Below, in pieces: positions 5,872 through 15,050 of a stretch of 22,487 nt of DNA; the stretch's first letter is position 1; every line of letters begins with the position of its first letter. The translations under genes and the position numbers were made by a program. Origin of the DNA: UMGS75 sp051872775. GTDB taxonomy: Bacteria; Bacillota_I; Bacilli_A; ML615J-28; CAG-313. The stretch lies in the NCBI GenBank assembly GCA_051872775.1, contig JBJEEE010000106.1, forward strand, positions 1-22,487. Direction: 5' to 3'. The notes below the pieces were generated by a model. The model saw nothing but the letters and a program-made list of their open reading frames with translations. It was not told where the DNA came from and made no database searches.

Positions 5872-8022
5872 TTATTTATCGATATGTTCAAAAAGAGACA
5901 TAAAAGGATTGTTTGAAGGTATTTCTTTTTCTTGCTTTTTTAAGTAAATATCAATAGTCTTTTTATTCATTGTATTTTTATTATCGTTGAGTTTAGTTAG
6001 GAATGATTCTTTGTTTTCTTTAAATCCGCACGAACAAATAAGAACCTCTTTATTAGATCCCATTACAAGAACTAACTTTTTCTTGCAAGATGGACAAATA
6101 AAATTAGTATTTTTACTTAATACTTTGCGATATCCACATGATTTATCCATACATACTAAGGATTTACCATATTTATTATTTACTTCTAAAAGTGTTTTTC
6201 CACAATTTGGGCATTTATGTTTAGTGGCATTTTCATGTTTATAGGTATGTTCACAGTTCACAACTTCGTTAATCAACTGCTTGGTATTTTCTTCCATATC
6301 TTTGATAAAACTATTTTTACTATCTTGTCCTTTTTCAATTTTTGCTAAGCGTTGTTCCCAGATTGCGGTAAGAGATGGCGATTTAAGGGTTGGTGGAACA
6401 ATCTTGATTAGTTGTTTTCCTTTTTCTGTAGGATATATATATCTTCCTTTTAACTCGATATATCCTGCACTAAATAATCTTTCAATAATGTCGGCGCGAG
6501 TGGCAGGAGTACCAATTCCAGAAACACTATCTAGTACCTTTTTTAAATCAATTGAATCAACAAACTTATTGGGATGTTCCATACTAGCAAGTAGTGTTGC
6601 TTCTGTATATCTTTGAGGAGGAGTTGTTAATCCTTTTTTTATACTTATACCGAATTCATTAGCCATTTCTTTTTCTTTGAAAGATGGCATAACTACCATA
6701 CTTTCTTCATCAAGTTCTACTTGTTGATATACTTCCTTCCATCCTTTTTTGATTACTTCTTTACCACTTGCAATAAAGGAGTATTTACCAATTTTAATTG
6801 TAACTTTAATTTGATTATATTCATGATTATCCATAAAACTGGCAATAAATCTTTTCATTACTAAATCATATATTCTTTTTTCATTAATAGAAAGATTTGT
6901 TAAATTGGTCTTTTGTTCGGTTAAAATTATTGCGTGATGATCCGATACCTTAGTATCATCAAAGATACGTTTAGATTTAGAAAGAGGTTTGGATAAAATA
7001 TAGGATACAAATTTTTTATAAGTTGGATCAACAATAGTTTGTAATCTTTCCTTGATGGTATCATACATATCTTGACTTAAATATTTTGAATCTGTTCTCG
7101 GATATGTTAAATACTTATCTACTTCATATAGTTTTTGAATAATATCAAGGGTAAGTTTTGCACCCATCATATATAACCTATTGGCATCTTGTTGTAAGGA
7201 GGTAAGATCATATAAAAGGGGAGGAAGTTCACTTTTTGTTTGTCTTGTAACTTTTTCCACAACTAGTTTTTCTTTTTTAATTCCTTCTTTGATATGTTCG
7301 ACTTGGTCTAAATCATAAAATAATGAATTTGTATTATTTTGAAGGGTGAATTCAATGCCTTTATACTTGATAAACAATTGATAGTATTCAACTGGTTTAA
7401 ATTTATTGATTTCCTCTTCTTTGTTAACAATCATATATAAAGTCGGAGTTTGTACTCGTCCTGCTGACAATTGAGCATTATATTTACAAGTTAAGGCTCT
7501 ACTTACATTTAAGCCAACTAGCCAGTCTGCAATCGCTCTTGATAAGGCGCTATAATATAAGTTATCATATTTTCTTGCATCAACAAGTTTGTTAAAACCA
7601 TCTTTTATTGCTTTATCCGTCATTGAAGAAATCCATAATCTTTTAATTGGTTTATTGAATCCTGCTTTCTCGATAATCCATCTCGCAACCAACTCTCCTT
7701 CTCTTCCAGCATCAGTTGCAATAATCAATTCGCTGATTTCATTACTTTTAAGCCAACTTTTGACACAAGAATACTGTTTAGAAGTTTCAGGAATTACTCT
7801 TGTTTCAAATACCTTAGGAATCATAGGTAAAGTTTCTAAACTCCATGTACTCCATGCTTTATTCAATTCATCAGGAGTTGCTAAAGTAACTAGATGACCA
7901 AGCGCCCATGTTATGACATAATTTGAACCAATGATGGCCCCATTTTGATTTTGTTTGCATCCGAGCACACGGGCAATCTCACGCGCTACTGATGGTTTTT
8001 CCGTCAGTATTAACTTTTTCAT
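5872..8022 (-). CDS. topB: DNA topoisomerase III (type IA)
   Basis: This is a type IA topoisomerase of 716 residues that passes one DNA strand through a break in the other and helps resolve recombination and replication intermediates. The Toprim domain opens the protein (LILTEKPSVAREIARVLG, then IIATDAGREGELVARWI with the DxxREGE metal site). The catalytic tyrosine is in LTYPRTDSKYLS, and a further conserved motif, SVSGIGTPATRADII, follows. The last 120 or so residues carry two zinc ribbons (CPNCGK...CMDKSCGY and CPSCKK...CSCGF), then a basic tail. The start at 8022 is chosen because AAAGGA lies eight bases upstream. A longer frame to 8061 would begin inside a terminator hairpin and adds 13 residues foreign to the family. 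No promoter was found upstream, so transcription may come through the exporter operon. Confidence 0.95.
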   Translation of the reverse strand: MKKLILTEKPSVAREIARVLGCKQNQNGAIIGSNYVITWALGHLVTLATPDELNKAWSTWSLETLPMIPKVFETRVIPETSKQYSCVKSWLKSNEISELIIATDAGREGELVARWIIEKAGFNKPIKRLWISSMTDKAIKDGFNKLVDARKYDNLYYSALSRAIADWLVGLNVSRALTCKYNAQLSAGRVQTPTLYMIVNKEEEINKFKPVEYYQLFIKYKGIEFTLQNNTNSLFYDLDQVEHIKEGIKKEKLVVEKVTRQTKSELPPLLYDLTSLQQDANRLYMMGAKLTLDIIQKLYEVDKYLTYPRTDSKYLSQDMYDTIKERLQTIVDPTYKKFVSYILSKPLSKSKRIFDDTKVSDHHAIILTEQKTNLTNLSINEKRIYDLVMKRFIASFMDNHEYNQIKVTIKIGKYSFIASGKEVIKKGWKEVYQQVELDEESMVVMPSFKEKEMANEFGISIKKGLTTPPQRYTEATLLASMEHPNKFVDSIDLKKVLDSVSGIGTPATRADIIERLFSAGYIELKGRYIYPTEKGKQLIKIVPPTLKSPSLTAIWEQRLAKIEKGQDSKNSFIKDMEENTKQLINEVVNCEHTYKHENATKHKCPNCGKTLLEVNNKYGKSLVCMDKSCGYRKVLSKNTNFICPSCKKKLVLVMGSNKEVLICSCGFKENKESFLTKLNDNKNTMNKKTIDIYLKKQEKEIPSNNPFMSLFEHIDK

Positions 8023-8030
8023 ATACTCAT

Positions 8031-8036
8031 TCCTTT
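8031..8036 (-). promoter_or_regulatory. Ribosome binding site that fixes the topB start
   Basis: AAAGGA on the minus strand, eight bases before ATG 8022. It favours the shorter protein starting MKKLILTEKPSVA over the upstream in-frame ATGs at 8061 and 8058. Confidence 0.75.
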
Positions 8037-8046
8037 CTATCTTTTT

Positions 8047-8076
8047 ACAAAATGGCATCAAACCTAATTTGATGCC
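8047..8076 (-). terminator. Terminator-like hairpin between the ABC permease and topB
   Basis: GGCATCAAA pairs perfectly with TTTGATGCC (8076-8068 with 8062-8054) around a five-base loop, followed by ATTTTGT. The stem is strong but the T-tract is short, so termination may be partial and topB may be expressed by read-through. It begins seven bases after the permease stop codon. Confidence 0.6.
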
Positions 8077-8082
8077 ACAAAA

Positions 8083-9654
8083 CTAATCATATATTTTATT
8101 AAATAGGGTTTTGCCTTTTTTTACCAATATTAAATAACTAACAACACCTATTAATATTGTTAAAGCGATTACAATACAAAGTAAAGCTATTTCATTTAGA
8201 TATTGAAATAAAGCAAAATAAACAATATACGGAATAATACAAACTACAATATTAACAAGCATACTAATACCTACACTCATACTTTGCTTTATCACACTAA
8301 CTTCATTTGTCCAATCTAATTTAGGATAAATAAGATTAACGATTAAACCAATTGTACTTACGATGAATGATTGTGTAAGCGGTATTGTCAATAAAAAGAT
8401 AAAATACTTAAATCCTAATGCTATCGATAATAGAATCGCACTAATAACTATAAATGGTGCACTAATTGTTAAGTTAACCAATATTTTTGAGATAAAGATT
8501 GCTTTTTCACTGATTGGATGGGCCTTTAAAATCCAGAGGGTTTTTCCTTCTATAGAAATAGAACAAGCCGTAGTACATAGGGTTGCGGTAGTAAAGCCTA
8601 AGACTAACAGAATAATGGCAATAAAATGTTCATTAATACTATCTATTTTTAAGGTTTGTAAAATATTTGATAAATAACTCTTACCTACAACTAAAATGGC
8701 AACTGCAACTAAGAGCATCATTATTCCCCCAAACATCGTGTTTACTACATAAGTAGAAATGTTAAAATAACGAGATAGTTCTCTTTTATATAGTGATTTA
8801 GTTGTTGATAAAGGTTTAAATGATAAAGTAGAATTCTTTTCTTTATACATTTTAAAACTTTTACCAATCATCCACGATCTTACACTTATAAATATAATAA
8901 ATGGAATAAGGGTAACTAATAAAATAAACATAAGTGAAACTATATTGGCACTTGCAATAAAGGAGACAATCCACTCTATTGGTGCTAGATTCATTATGAT
9001 GTTTGCATTTTGATTAGAATTATCGTTTGCTAAAAAAGTTAAACCATAGTAACAAACTAAAAATATTAGCGTAAAAACAATTGTAAATAAAGATTGGATT
9101 ATACTATAATGTTTAAACTTGCTTGCAATAAAACTAAAAATAAGACTTAGAAAATACCCCATTGAACCTAAGAACATCGGAATCAACAAGCATATAAGTA
9201 ATGCTCTTACGATCAATAAAAATGATGTTCCTGGAATCATTACATAATAAACGATATATGCAGGTAAAATGGTCGCAAGCACGATAGCAAAATCAAAAAG
9301 ATAATCGTAGAATACTTTTGCGGTAATAATTTGACTTTTAGTAATTGGTAATGAAAGTAACATATCTTCATCGGTACTTTTTTTAGGTAATGTGCTCTTG
9401 GTAATTGTCATTAGTAGGGCAAAAAGAATAGCCATTGCAGCATTAATATATAAGGCTAAAATAGGACTGTCTAAATCAATGGCTGATTGTGTTGTCATTA
9501 TAGCAAGATTAACAAACATATAAATAAAGATGCATGCAAATAATAACATCAACATAAAACCAAAGCTTGTCTTGCTAGTTCTTCCCTTTTTTCCACTAAT
9601 CCTACCTAAAAAGCATTGAAAATAATTTTTGATTAAAAGTAACGTATTACGCAT
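8083..9654 (-). CDS. ABC-2 family exporter permease (523 aa)
   Basis: This large membrane protein has roughly twelve hydrophobic segments in two halves. The first half covers residues 30-260. A polar loop (SWMIGKSFKMYKEKN and onward, ending in KRELSRYFN) then leads into the second half. The KRE-L-RY motif before a membrane helix and the phrase EDMLLSLPITKSQI are typical of the large ABC-2 permeases of Firmicutes that pair with a single ATPase. The start ATG at 9654 overlaps the ATPase gene by 8 bases, so the two make one complex. The substrate is unknown; members of this type are usually thought to be drug, peptide or lipid exporters. It is the last gene of the operon that starts with the lipoprotein and nagA. 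Confidence 0.88.
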   Translation of the reverse strand: MRNTLLLIKNYFQCFLGRISGKKGRTSKTSFGFMLMLLFACIFIYMFVNLAIMTTQSAIDLDSPILALYINAAMAILFALLMTITKSTLPKKSTDEDMLLSLPITKSQIITAKVFYDYLFDFAIVLATILPAYIVYYVMIPGTSFLLIVRALLICLLIPMFLGSMGYFLSLIFSFIASKFKHYSIIQSLFTIVFTLIFLVCYYGLTFLANDNSNQNANIIMNLAPIEWIVSFIASANIVSLMFILLVTLIPFIIFISVRSWMIGKSFKMYKEKNSTLSFKPLSTTKSLYKRELSRYFNISTYVVNTMFGGIMMLLVAVAILVVGKSYLSNILQTLKIDSINEHFIAIILLVLGFTTATLCTTACSISIEGKTLWILKAHPISEKAIFISKILVNLTISAPFIVISAILLSIALGFKYFIFLLTIPLTQSFIVSTIGLIVNLIYPKLDWTNEVSVIKQSMSVGISMLVNIVVCIIPYIVYFALFQYLNEIALLCIVIALTILIGVVSYLILVKKGKTLFNKIYD

Positions 9655-10360
9655 TTTCCGTTAGCTCCATAAACACATCTTCTAGTGATTGCGATGCGGT
9701 AACTGTTTCCATATCTCCTGTTATTATGAGTTTACCTTGTTTAATTATAGCGATTTTATTACATAGTTTTTGCGCTACTTCAAGAATATGTGTTGAGAAA
9801 AAGATAGCACCACCATTATTACAAAACTCTTTCATAACATTTTTTACTAAAAATGTGGCTTTAGGATCAAGTCCAACAAATGGTTCATCAAGAATTAAAA
9901 GTTTGGGAGTATGAATGAAAGCTGAAATAAGAGCTATTTTTTGTTTCATTCCATGTGAATATGAACTAATATAATTATTTAATTCATTTTCGAGTTCAAA
10001 CATTTTTGCGTATTTATTTATTATCTCCTGGCGCACCTCTTTAGATACTTTAAAGATATCACCAATGAAGTTTAAATACTGAATACCAGTTAGTGAATCA
10101 TATAAGTCAGGATTATCGGGAATATAACCAATTTGTTTTTTACATTCGATGGGATTTTCTTTTATTGATATTCCATCAATATATATATCTCCCTTTTCAA
10201 ATGGTAAGATTCCAACAATAGATTTAATCGTTGTTGATTTACCTGCACCATTATGGCCAATGAAAGCAAATAAATCACCTGGTTTAACTTCTAATGATAA
10301 ATCATCTACTGCCTTTTTCCCATTACTATAGGTTTTTGAATAATTTATAATTTTTAGCAT
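9647..10360 (-). CDS. ABC transporter ATP-binding protein (237 aa)
   Basis: This is a full ABC ATPase domain. Walker A is GHNGAGKSTT (about residues 35-44), the Q-loop is KQIGYIPDNPDLY, and the signature is YSHGMKQK. Walker B is LLILDEPFVGLDP, the H-loop is FSTH, and a C-terminal EDVFMELT ends the protein. The degenerate signature (SHGMKQ for SGGQQ) and the ending are common in the exporter ATPases that serve ABC-2 permeases. It hydrolyses ATP for the permease encoded in the overlapping next gene. AGAGGA precedes ATG 10360. The gene follows nagA by 34 bases with no terminator between them, so co-transcription with nagA is likely though a functional link is not obvious. Confidence 0.93.
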   Translation of the reverse strand: MLKIINYSKTYSNGKKAVDDLSLEVKPGDLFAFIGHNGAGKSTTIKSIVGILPFEKGDIYIDGISIKENPIECKKQIGYIPDNPDLYDSLTGIQYLNFIGDIFKVSKEVRQEIINKYAKMFELENELNNYISSYSHGMKQKIALISAFIHTPKLLILDEPFVGLDPKATFLVKNVMKEFCNNGGAIFFSTHILEVAQKLCNKIAIIKQGKLIITGDMETVTASQSLEDVFMELTENA

Positions 10361-10394
10361 TTTATCCTCTTTCTCAATAAGAGTTACTTATTAA

Positions 10395-11537
10395 TTATTT
10401 TTGAAAAACAACATTTCCTTCGCGAATTGTTAAATATACATTTAATTCTTTATCAACGACAACAAAATTAGCTTTTTTACCTACTTTAATACTTCCAACT
10501 TCGTTATCAATATGAATATTACGGGCAGGGTTAATTGTTGCATACTTTACTGCTTCTTCTAGAGGAATGTTTAAGAATTTCATAATATTCTTAACTGCAA
10601 GGTTCATTTTCAATACACTTCCAGCAAGCACTCCATTAGGAAGACGGGCCTCATTATTCTTTACAATTACTGGTTGTCCCCCTAATTCATAGTCACCATC
10701 AGGCATATGTTTTGCACGCATTGCATCAGTAACTAAAGTAAATTTATTGTGTGGTTTATTTTTATATAATAATTGGATAGCTGGTGAAGAAACATGAATG
10801 CCATCACAAATTACTTCCGCATTTAATTCATCAAAAAGGAAAACTGCACCAACTGTACCTACTTCACGATGATGTATGCCTTTCATTGCATTGTATGTAT
10901 GAGTAGCACTTGTTGCACCTGCTTTTACTGCTCTTAATACATCCGCATAAGTTGCTCCTGTATGTCCTATTGATGCAACAATGTTTTTAGAATGAAGATA
11001 ACTAATCAAATCTTCAGCTCCCTCAACTTCAGGGGCAAGCGTTACAATCTTGATGTTATTTCCACTTGCTTCTTCATATTTTTGGAAAGTTTCGACACTA
11101 GGATTTGCAACATATTCTAATGGTTGAGCTCCGATATGTTCTTTCGCAATAAATGGTCCTTCAAGATGTATACCAGCTATTTCAGCTCCATTTGTAAAGT
11201 TTGCAGCTTTATAAGCTTTTACTGCTTGTAAGGCTTTGGTGATATTTTCAGGACTTTGAGTCATTGTTGTTGCTAAAAAGGAAGTAGTTCCTTCACTTGC
11301 TAGTGCATCCGCAATTTTAGTTAAAGCTTCAATTGTACCATCCATTGCATCTGAACCTGCAGCACCATGTACATGCTCATCAATAAAGCCAGGAATTACG
11401 ATTAATTCTTCTGAAAGTTCTTCTAAGCCTTCACATTCTTCTTTACCAATTGAGGCAATTCTTCCCTTTTCAATAATTAAATTTCCTTTTACTAGTCCTT
11501 CTTCTGTTAATATTAAACTATTTTTAAAACCTTTCAT
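10395..11537 (-). CDS. nagA: N-acetylglucosamine-6-phosphate deacetylase
   Basis: This amidohydrolase-fold enzyme removes acetate from GlcNAc-6-phosphate, feeding glucosamine-6-phosphate to glycolysis or wall synthesis. The metal and substrate motifs appear in order: HVHG in the first strand after IPGFIDE, then HLEGPF with the metal-binding Glu. ASIGHTGA and ATHTYNAM carry the metal His residues, and ICDGIHVS is followed by LVTDAM with the catalytic Asp. It ends with the normal GSIKVGKKANFVVVD return to the small beta domain. The length is 380 residues, as usual. The start at 11537 is preferred because AAAGGAG lies eight bases upstream; a GTG three codons earlier is inside that site. No nagB or PTS gene lies beside it; instead it sits between a lipoprotein and an ABC exporter. 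Confidence 0.95.
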   Translation of the reverse strand: MKGFKNSLILTEEGLVKGNLIIEKGRIASIGKEECEGLEELSEELIVIPGFIDEHVHGAAGSDAMDGTIEALTKIADALASEGTTSFLATTMTQSPENITKALQAVKAYKAANFTNGAEIAGIHLEGPFIAKEHIGAQPLEYVANPSVETFQKYEEASGNNIKIVTLAPEVEGAEDLISYLHSKNIVASIGHTGATYADVLRAVKAGATSATHTYNAMKGIHHREVGTVGAVFLFDELNAEVICDGIHVSSPAIQLLYKNKPHNKFTLVTDAMRAKHMPDGDYELGGQPVIVKNNEARLPNGVLAGSVLKMNLAVKNIMKFLNIPLEEAVKYATINPARNIHIDNEVGSIKVGKKANFVVVDKELNVYLTIREGNVVFQK

Positions 11538-11538
11538 A

Positions 11539-12036
11539 TTACGCACTCCTTTTTGAATATCTAATTTTAAATTCTAATTGATAGGTTTGTTCATTTATTT
11601 TATATTTATAATTTAATTTGTAATCCCCACCTTTATCAAGATGGATAACTTTATACTCGCTTTGATCGACATAACTTGTTCCGTTTAAACTCTCATATAC
11701 ACGGTAAACTTTTATTTCATCATCATATTCCGGATAAAATGAAGCAGTCAAATTAATGATACAACAATTCACACCTTCTTCATTTGTAAATACTTGTTTT
11801 GTAATATTATCATATTCAACACTATAAAGTCCGCGATTTAATTTTAAAGTATCAGTTGCATATTGATAATAAATACATGGATTAACATCTCCAAGTTGGT
11901 AATTATCATCTTTTTCCATTTCAATATATGCACCTACAATATAATAATTTAATTTACCGAGATCAGTTTGTTTTTTACAACTACTGACTGTAAAAACAAG
12001 TAAAAAAGCGGTTAAAATTAAAATCCATTTTTTCAT
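11539..12036 (-). CDS. Small lipoprotein, unknown function
   Basis: This 165-residue protein has a typical lipoprotein signal: MKKW, a hydrophobic core ILILTAFLLVF, and a lipobox VSSC with Cys20 as the lipidated residue, followed by KK. The mature part is mostly polar and Tyr-rich and looks like a beta-sandwich, with alternating strands such as QVFTNEEGVNCCIINLTASF and YKLNYKYKI. No known domain is recognised. It would sit on the outer face of the membrane. It is the first gene of the unit that continues with nagA (one base apart), so its expression is tied to amino-sugar use. AAAGGAG lies seven to eight bases before ATG 12036. Confidence 0.75.
   Translation of the reverse strand: MKKWILILTAFLLVFTVSSCKKQTDLGKLNYYIVGAYIEMEKDDNYQLGDVNPCIYYQYATDTLKLNRGLYSVEYDNITKQVFTNEEGVNCCIINLTASFYPEYDDEIKVYRVYESLNGTSYVDQSEYKVIHLDKGGDYKLNYKYKINEQTYQLEFKIRYSKRSA
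11546..11552 (-). promoter_or_regulatory. Ribosome binding site that fixes the nagA start
   Basis: AAAGGAG, eight bases before ATG 11537. The competing GTG at 11546-11544 shares a base with this site and so cannot be used with it. With this start nagA begins one base after the lipoprotein stop codon. Confidence 0.75.
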
Positions 12037-12059
12037 AAGAATTACTCCTTTATAATATT

Positions 12060-12088
12060 ATTATACTCTAAATAGCAAAAAAAGTAAA
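12060..12088 (-). promoter_or_regulatory. Promoter of the lipoprotein-nagA-ABC operon
   Basis: TTTACT (12088-12083) and a perfect TATAAT (12065-12060) are 17 bases apart on the minus strand, about 25 bases before the lipoprotein ATG. They lie directly after the rseP terminator. Confidence 0.6.
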
Positions 12089-12104
12089 ATGATATACTAA
12101 TTGG

Positions 12105-12139
12105 CAAAATAAAAATGGCTCGATTTTTGAGCCATTTTT
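12105..12139 (-). terminator. Intrinsic terminator of the uppS-cdsA-dxr-rseP operon
   Basis: AAAAATGGCTC (12139-12129) pairs perfectly with GAGCCATTTTT (12121-12111) around a seven-base loop, and more T's follow on the minus strand. The stem overlaps the first base of the rseP stop-codon triplet as read on the plus strand, so the gene ends directly in its terminator. Confidence 0.85.
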
Positions 12140-13890
12140 TATTTACAACCAATCAATCTAAAGACATCATTAAATGTAACAAAAATAAATAATGCGATTA
12201 AAAGAAGAAAACCAATATTATGAATGGTGTTTTCTACTTTAGGACTTGGTTTTTTCTTTGTTATTGCTTCATATATTAAGAAAGCAAGTCTTCCTCCATC
12301 AAGTGCAGGTAGGGGAAGTAAATTAACAAAACCAATGTTAACACTTAAGAAAGCAGCAAGTGATAAGATTGATAATAATCCTGATGAAACAGTTGATGTA
12401 AATAATTGGTAAATACCAACTGGTCCACTTAAATCACCAATGTTAACTGATTTATCAGTAAATAATAATTTAAGCGTTTTAAAAATACCTAAACATGCAT
12501 CACCCGTTTGAACAAATGGTTGATATAGTAATTGGACAAAATCAAAACCATAAATTGGTGAAATGCCAAGTTGAACTTTAGTTGGTGTAATCTTTTGACT
12601 ATCTAATAATTCTTTACTATATGTATTAATAGTTGTTGTTTTTCTTTCTCCATTACGTTCATACTCAATTTCGGCAGTGAAAGCTTCATCATACCCATTA
12701 AAGAAAGCAAGTAAATCATTTATACTATTAATTGGTGTGACGTTTTCTGAATTCTTGGCTTTTACACTAATAAGGATATCTCCTTTACGAAGTCCTGCGT
12801 TATAAGATTTAGTTTTATTATTATTTTGTGCATACTCGCCAACGACAACACGTCCATTTTTTAATTCCTCTCGATCAATTGTAAGTTCAATAGCATAAAT
12901 GGAAATGGCAGGAACAACATCACAAGTTTTTTCTTCTCCATTAGTTGTTATATATTTAACTTCAACTATTCCATCGAATGTCTGATTACCACTTGCAATA
13001 TCGGCCATTACTTGTGAAATATCTGACCATACTGATACTTTAATGCCATTAATTTCTGTAATTTGATCACCTTCGGATAAAAATTCATATATAGGAGCAC
13101 CTTCACTAATTTCACTTACTTTAGTGGAATTAGTAAGAGGATATCCACCGATAATACCGATAATAAAATAAATAACTAGCGCAAGCACGAAATTCATAAA
13201 TGGACCCGCAAATACTGTTAAGAAACGTGCTCCGACACTTTTTGAATTCATATTGCGATTTTTTGGAGCTATCTGGTATTCTTCTTTCTTAGTAAATTGC
13301 ATAAGGGCATCACGATTTACGATAAAAGTTAAGACTTCTTGTTGGTTATTTTCTTCGACTATTTCTGTCTTTTCTTCAACCACTTCAACCGTTTCATTAT
13401 CACTTTTTTTCTTTTTACGATTTTTAGCTTTTTCTTGATCTAATTTTATCTTATTTAATGCATCTTCTAATTTAACTTCTTTTACACATACATATAATTC
13501 GTCTTCATTTGCATCTAATGTTCCTAATATATCATATCCCATTAAACGATATGTAGGTAAATCTCGATACTCTTCAAGTGAAATATCACATACAATTTTC
13601 TTTACGCGACCTGCTTCATCTAAAACAAGTTTTACAAACTCATAGCCTTTTAAAAAGTCTTGATCAACTTCTTCTCCCGCCATTGACACAAAGCCACCCA
13701 TAGGGATAGCTCTAATTGAATATACAGTTTCCCCTTTTTTTGTTTTCCATAACAATGGTCCCATACCACATGCAAACTCATAACATAGTATTTTGGCACG
13801 TTTTGCCATAAGGAAATGTCCCATTTCATGGATAATAACAATTATCATTAATACAATAACAAAAACTATTGCACCTAATAAATATTGCAT
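12139..13890 (-). CDS. rseP: RIP site-2 protease RseP/RasP with large cytosolic insertion
   Basis: This intramembrane zinc metalloprotease cuts anti-sigma factors and remnant signal peptides. The HEMGH zinc motif is at residues 21-25 in the first membrane helix. AIPMGGFVSMAGEE follows, then AGPFMNF (228-234) starts the second helix. SGPVGIYQ (488-496) and the second zinc-ligand motif LPALDGGR (527-534) come near the end. It is 583 residues, against about 420-450 for usual members. Two differences explain this. About 130 residues (77-204), highly charged with a KKKK and VEVVEEK section, are inserted where others have a short Glu-rich loop. Two PDZ-like regions (about 245-320 and 335-425) occupy the loop where RasP has one. 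The gene shares one base with dxr (TAATG), with GGGAG upstream. Confidence 0.93.
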   Translation of the reverse strand: MQYLLGAIVFVIVLMIIVIIHEMGHFLMAKRAKILCYEFACGMGPLLWKTKKGETVYSIRAIPMGGFVSMAGEEVDQDFLKGYEFVKLVLDEAGRVKKIVCDISLEEYRDLPTYRLMGYDILGTLDANEDELYVCVKEVKLEDALNKIKLDQEKAKNRKKKKSDNETVEVVEEKTEIVEENNQQEVLTFIVNRDALMQFTKKEEYQIAPKNRNMNSKSVGARFLTVFAGPFMNFVLALVIYFIIGIIGGYPLTNSTKVSEISEGAPIYEFLSEGDQITEINGIKVSVWSDISQVMADIASGNQTFDGIVEVKYITTNGEEKTCDVVPAISIYAIELTIDREELKNGRVVVGEYAQNNNKTKSYNAGLRKGDILISVKAKNSENVTPINSINDLLAFFNGYDEAFTAEIEYERNGERKTTTINTYSKELLDSQKITPTKVQLGISPIYGFDFVQLLYQPFVQTGDACLGIFKTLKLLFTDKSVNIGDLSGPVGIYQLFTSTVSSGLLSILSLAAFLSVNIGFVNLLPLPALDGGRLAFLIYEAITKKKPSPKVENTIHNIGFLLLIALFIFVTFNDVFRLIGCK

Positions 13891-15050
13891 TATTCTCCCA
13901 TCCTTTCTTTTTTCACTTTATTTTTAACTAAACTATCAACCTTTAATAATAATTCAATTGATAAAGGTTCATCTAAATAATTATCATAATAATGGTTATT
14001 GAGCTCTTCCACTATTATTTTTTCAATTTCATTAAATTTTATTATACCCTTTAAAAATAATTCAACCGCAACTTCATTACATGCATTTAAAATACAAGGA
14101 TAAATGCCTCCCTTAATTGCTATCTTCTTAGTAAGTTCAACTAGAGGGTAACGTTTATTATCTAGTGGTTCAAAGGTTAAATTGTAGATTTTTTCAAGGG
14201 GAAGTTTTTTTATTATATCACATTTTGAATGTGTTTTGTGATAAATAGCATAATGAATAGGTAGATGCATATCAGGAGATGCCATTTGAGCACATATGGA
14301 CCCATCATTGAATTCTACCATTGAATGAACAATACTGCTTTTATGAATCAATACTTCAATCTTATCAATCTCAACATTAAATAAGTAGTGCGCTTCAATA
14401 ATCTCAAAGCCTTTATTCATCATTGTAGCTGAATCAACCGTTATTTTATCCCCCATTTGCCAATTAGGGTGGTTTAATACTTGCTCTTTCGTTACAAATT
14501 CGAGTTCATCTTTGGATAAATCTCGTAATGAACCTCCACTTGCGGTAATAATTAAACGACTAATTTGCGTTTCATCTTGATGATCTAAGAGTTGAAAAAT
14601 GGCAGAATGTTCACTATCGAGTGGATATATTTTCACCTTATTCTTTTTAGCCTCATCCATAATCAAACTACCACCAATGACAAGTGTTTCTTTATTAGCA
14701 AGATATATATCTTTATGGTGTTTTATAGCAAGATATGTTGGTTCAAGACCAATTGATCCGACTAAAGCATTGACAACTGCATCGGCTAAAGATGTAGTTG
14801 CTACTTCATTTAAGCCTTGCTTGCCAAAAACAAACTTAATATTGGGATATAACTTACATAGTTCATCTTTATCTTTTTCCAATTGAGCAGATACTAATTC
14901 AGGCTTAAACTCCTCAATTATCTTTTTCGCAAGTTCAAGATTTTGTCCAAAGCTAATAGCAACGACTTTAATATTGGAATCTAGTCTAACTAAATCTAAG
15001 GTTTGGGTTCCGATACTTCCGGTTGCACCGAGAATAGCTAACTTCATCAT
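13890..15050 (-). CDS. dxr: 1-deoxy-D-xylulose 5-phosphate reductoisomerase
   Basis: This enzyme makes 2-C-methyl-D-erythritol 4-phosphate with NADPH, the committed step of the MEP isoprenoid pathway. The NADPH-binding start is LAILGATGSIGTQTLDLVR. Further family motifs are LANKETLVIGG, PLDSEHSAIFQLL with metal ligands, TASGGSLRD, and the flexible-loop region HPNWQMGDKITVDSATMMNKG. The 386-residue length is normal. It begins with two Met codons; the first (15050) gives a TGA/ATG overlap with cdsA, while the second (15047) fits equally well biochemically. Placement between cdsA and rseP, behind uppS, is the standard Firmicutes order and supplies the isoprenoid precursors that uppS condenses. 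Confidence 0.96.
   Translation of the reverse strand: MMKLAILGATGSIGTQTLDLVRLDSNIKVVAISFGQNLELAKKIIEEFKPELVSAQLEKDKDELCKLYPNIKFVFGKQGLNEVATTSLADAVVNALVGSIGLEPTYLAIKHHKDIYLANKETLVIGGSLIMDEAKKNKVKIYPLDSEHSAIFQLLDHQDETQISRLIITASGGSLRDLSKDELEFVTKEQVLNHPNWQMGDKITVDSATMMNKGFEIIEAHYLFNVEIDKIEVLIHKSSIVHSMVEFNDGSICAQMASPDMHLPIHYAIYHKTHSKCDIIKKLPLEKIYNLTFEPLDNKRYPLVELTKKIAIKGGIYPCILNACNEVAVELFLKGIIKFNEIEKIIVEELNNHYYDNYLDEPLSIELLLKVDSLVKNKVKKERMGE

Noticed and set aside
8023..8061. Longer topB start adding 13 residues
   Set aside because: It begins inside the hairpin that follows the ABC permease and lacks a ribosome site; the shorter start has AAAGGA.
13650..13841. 63-codon minus-strand frame inside rseP
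   Set aside because: It is an alternative frame within the conserved HEMGH region of rseP.
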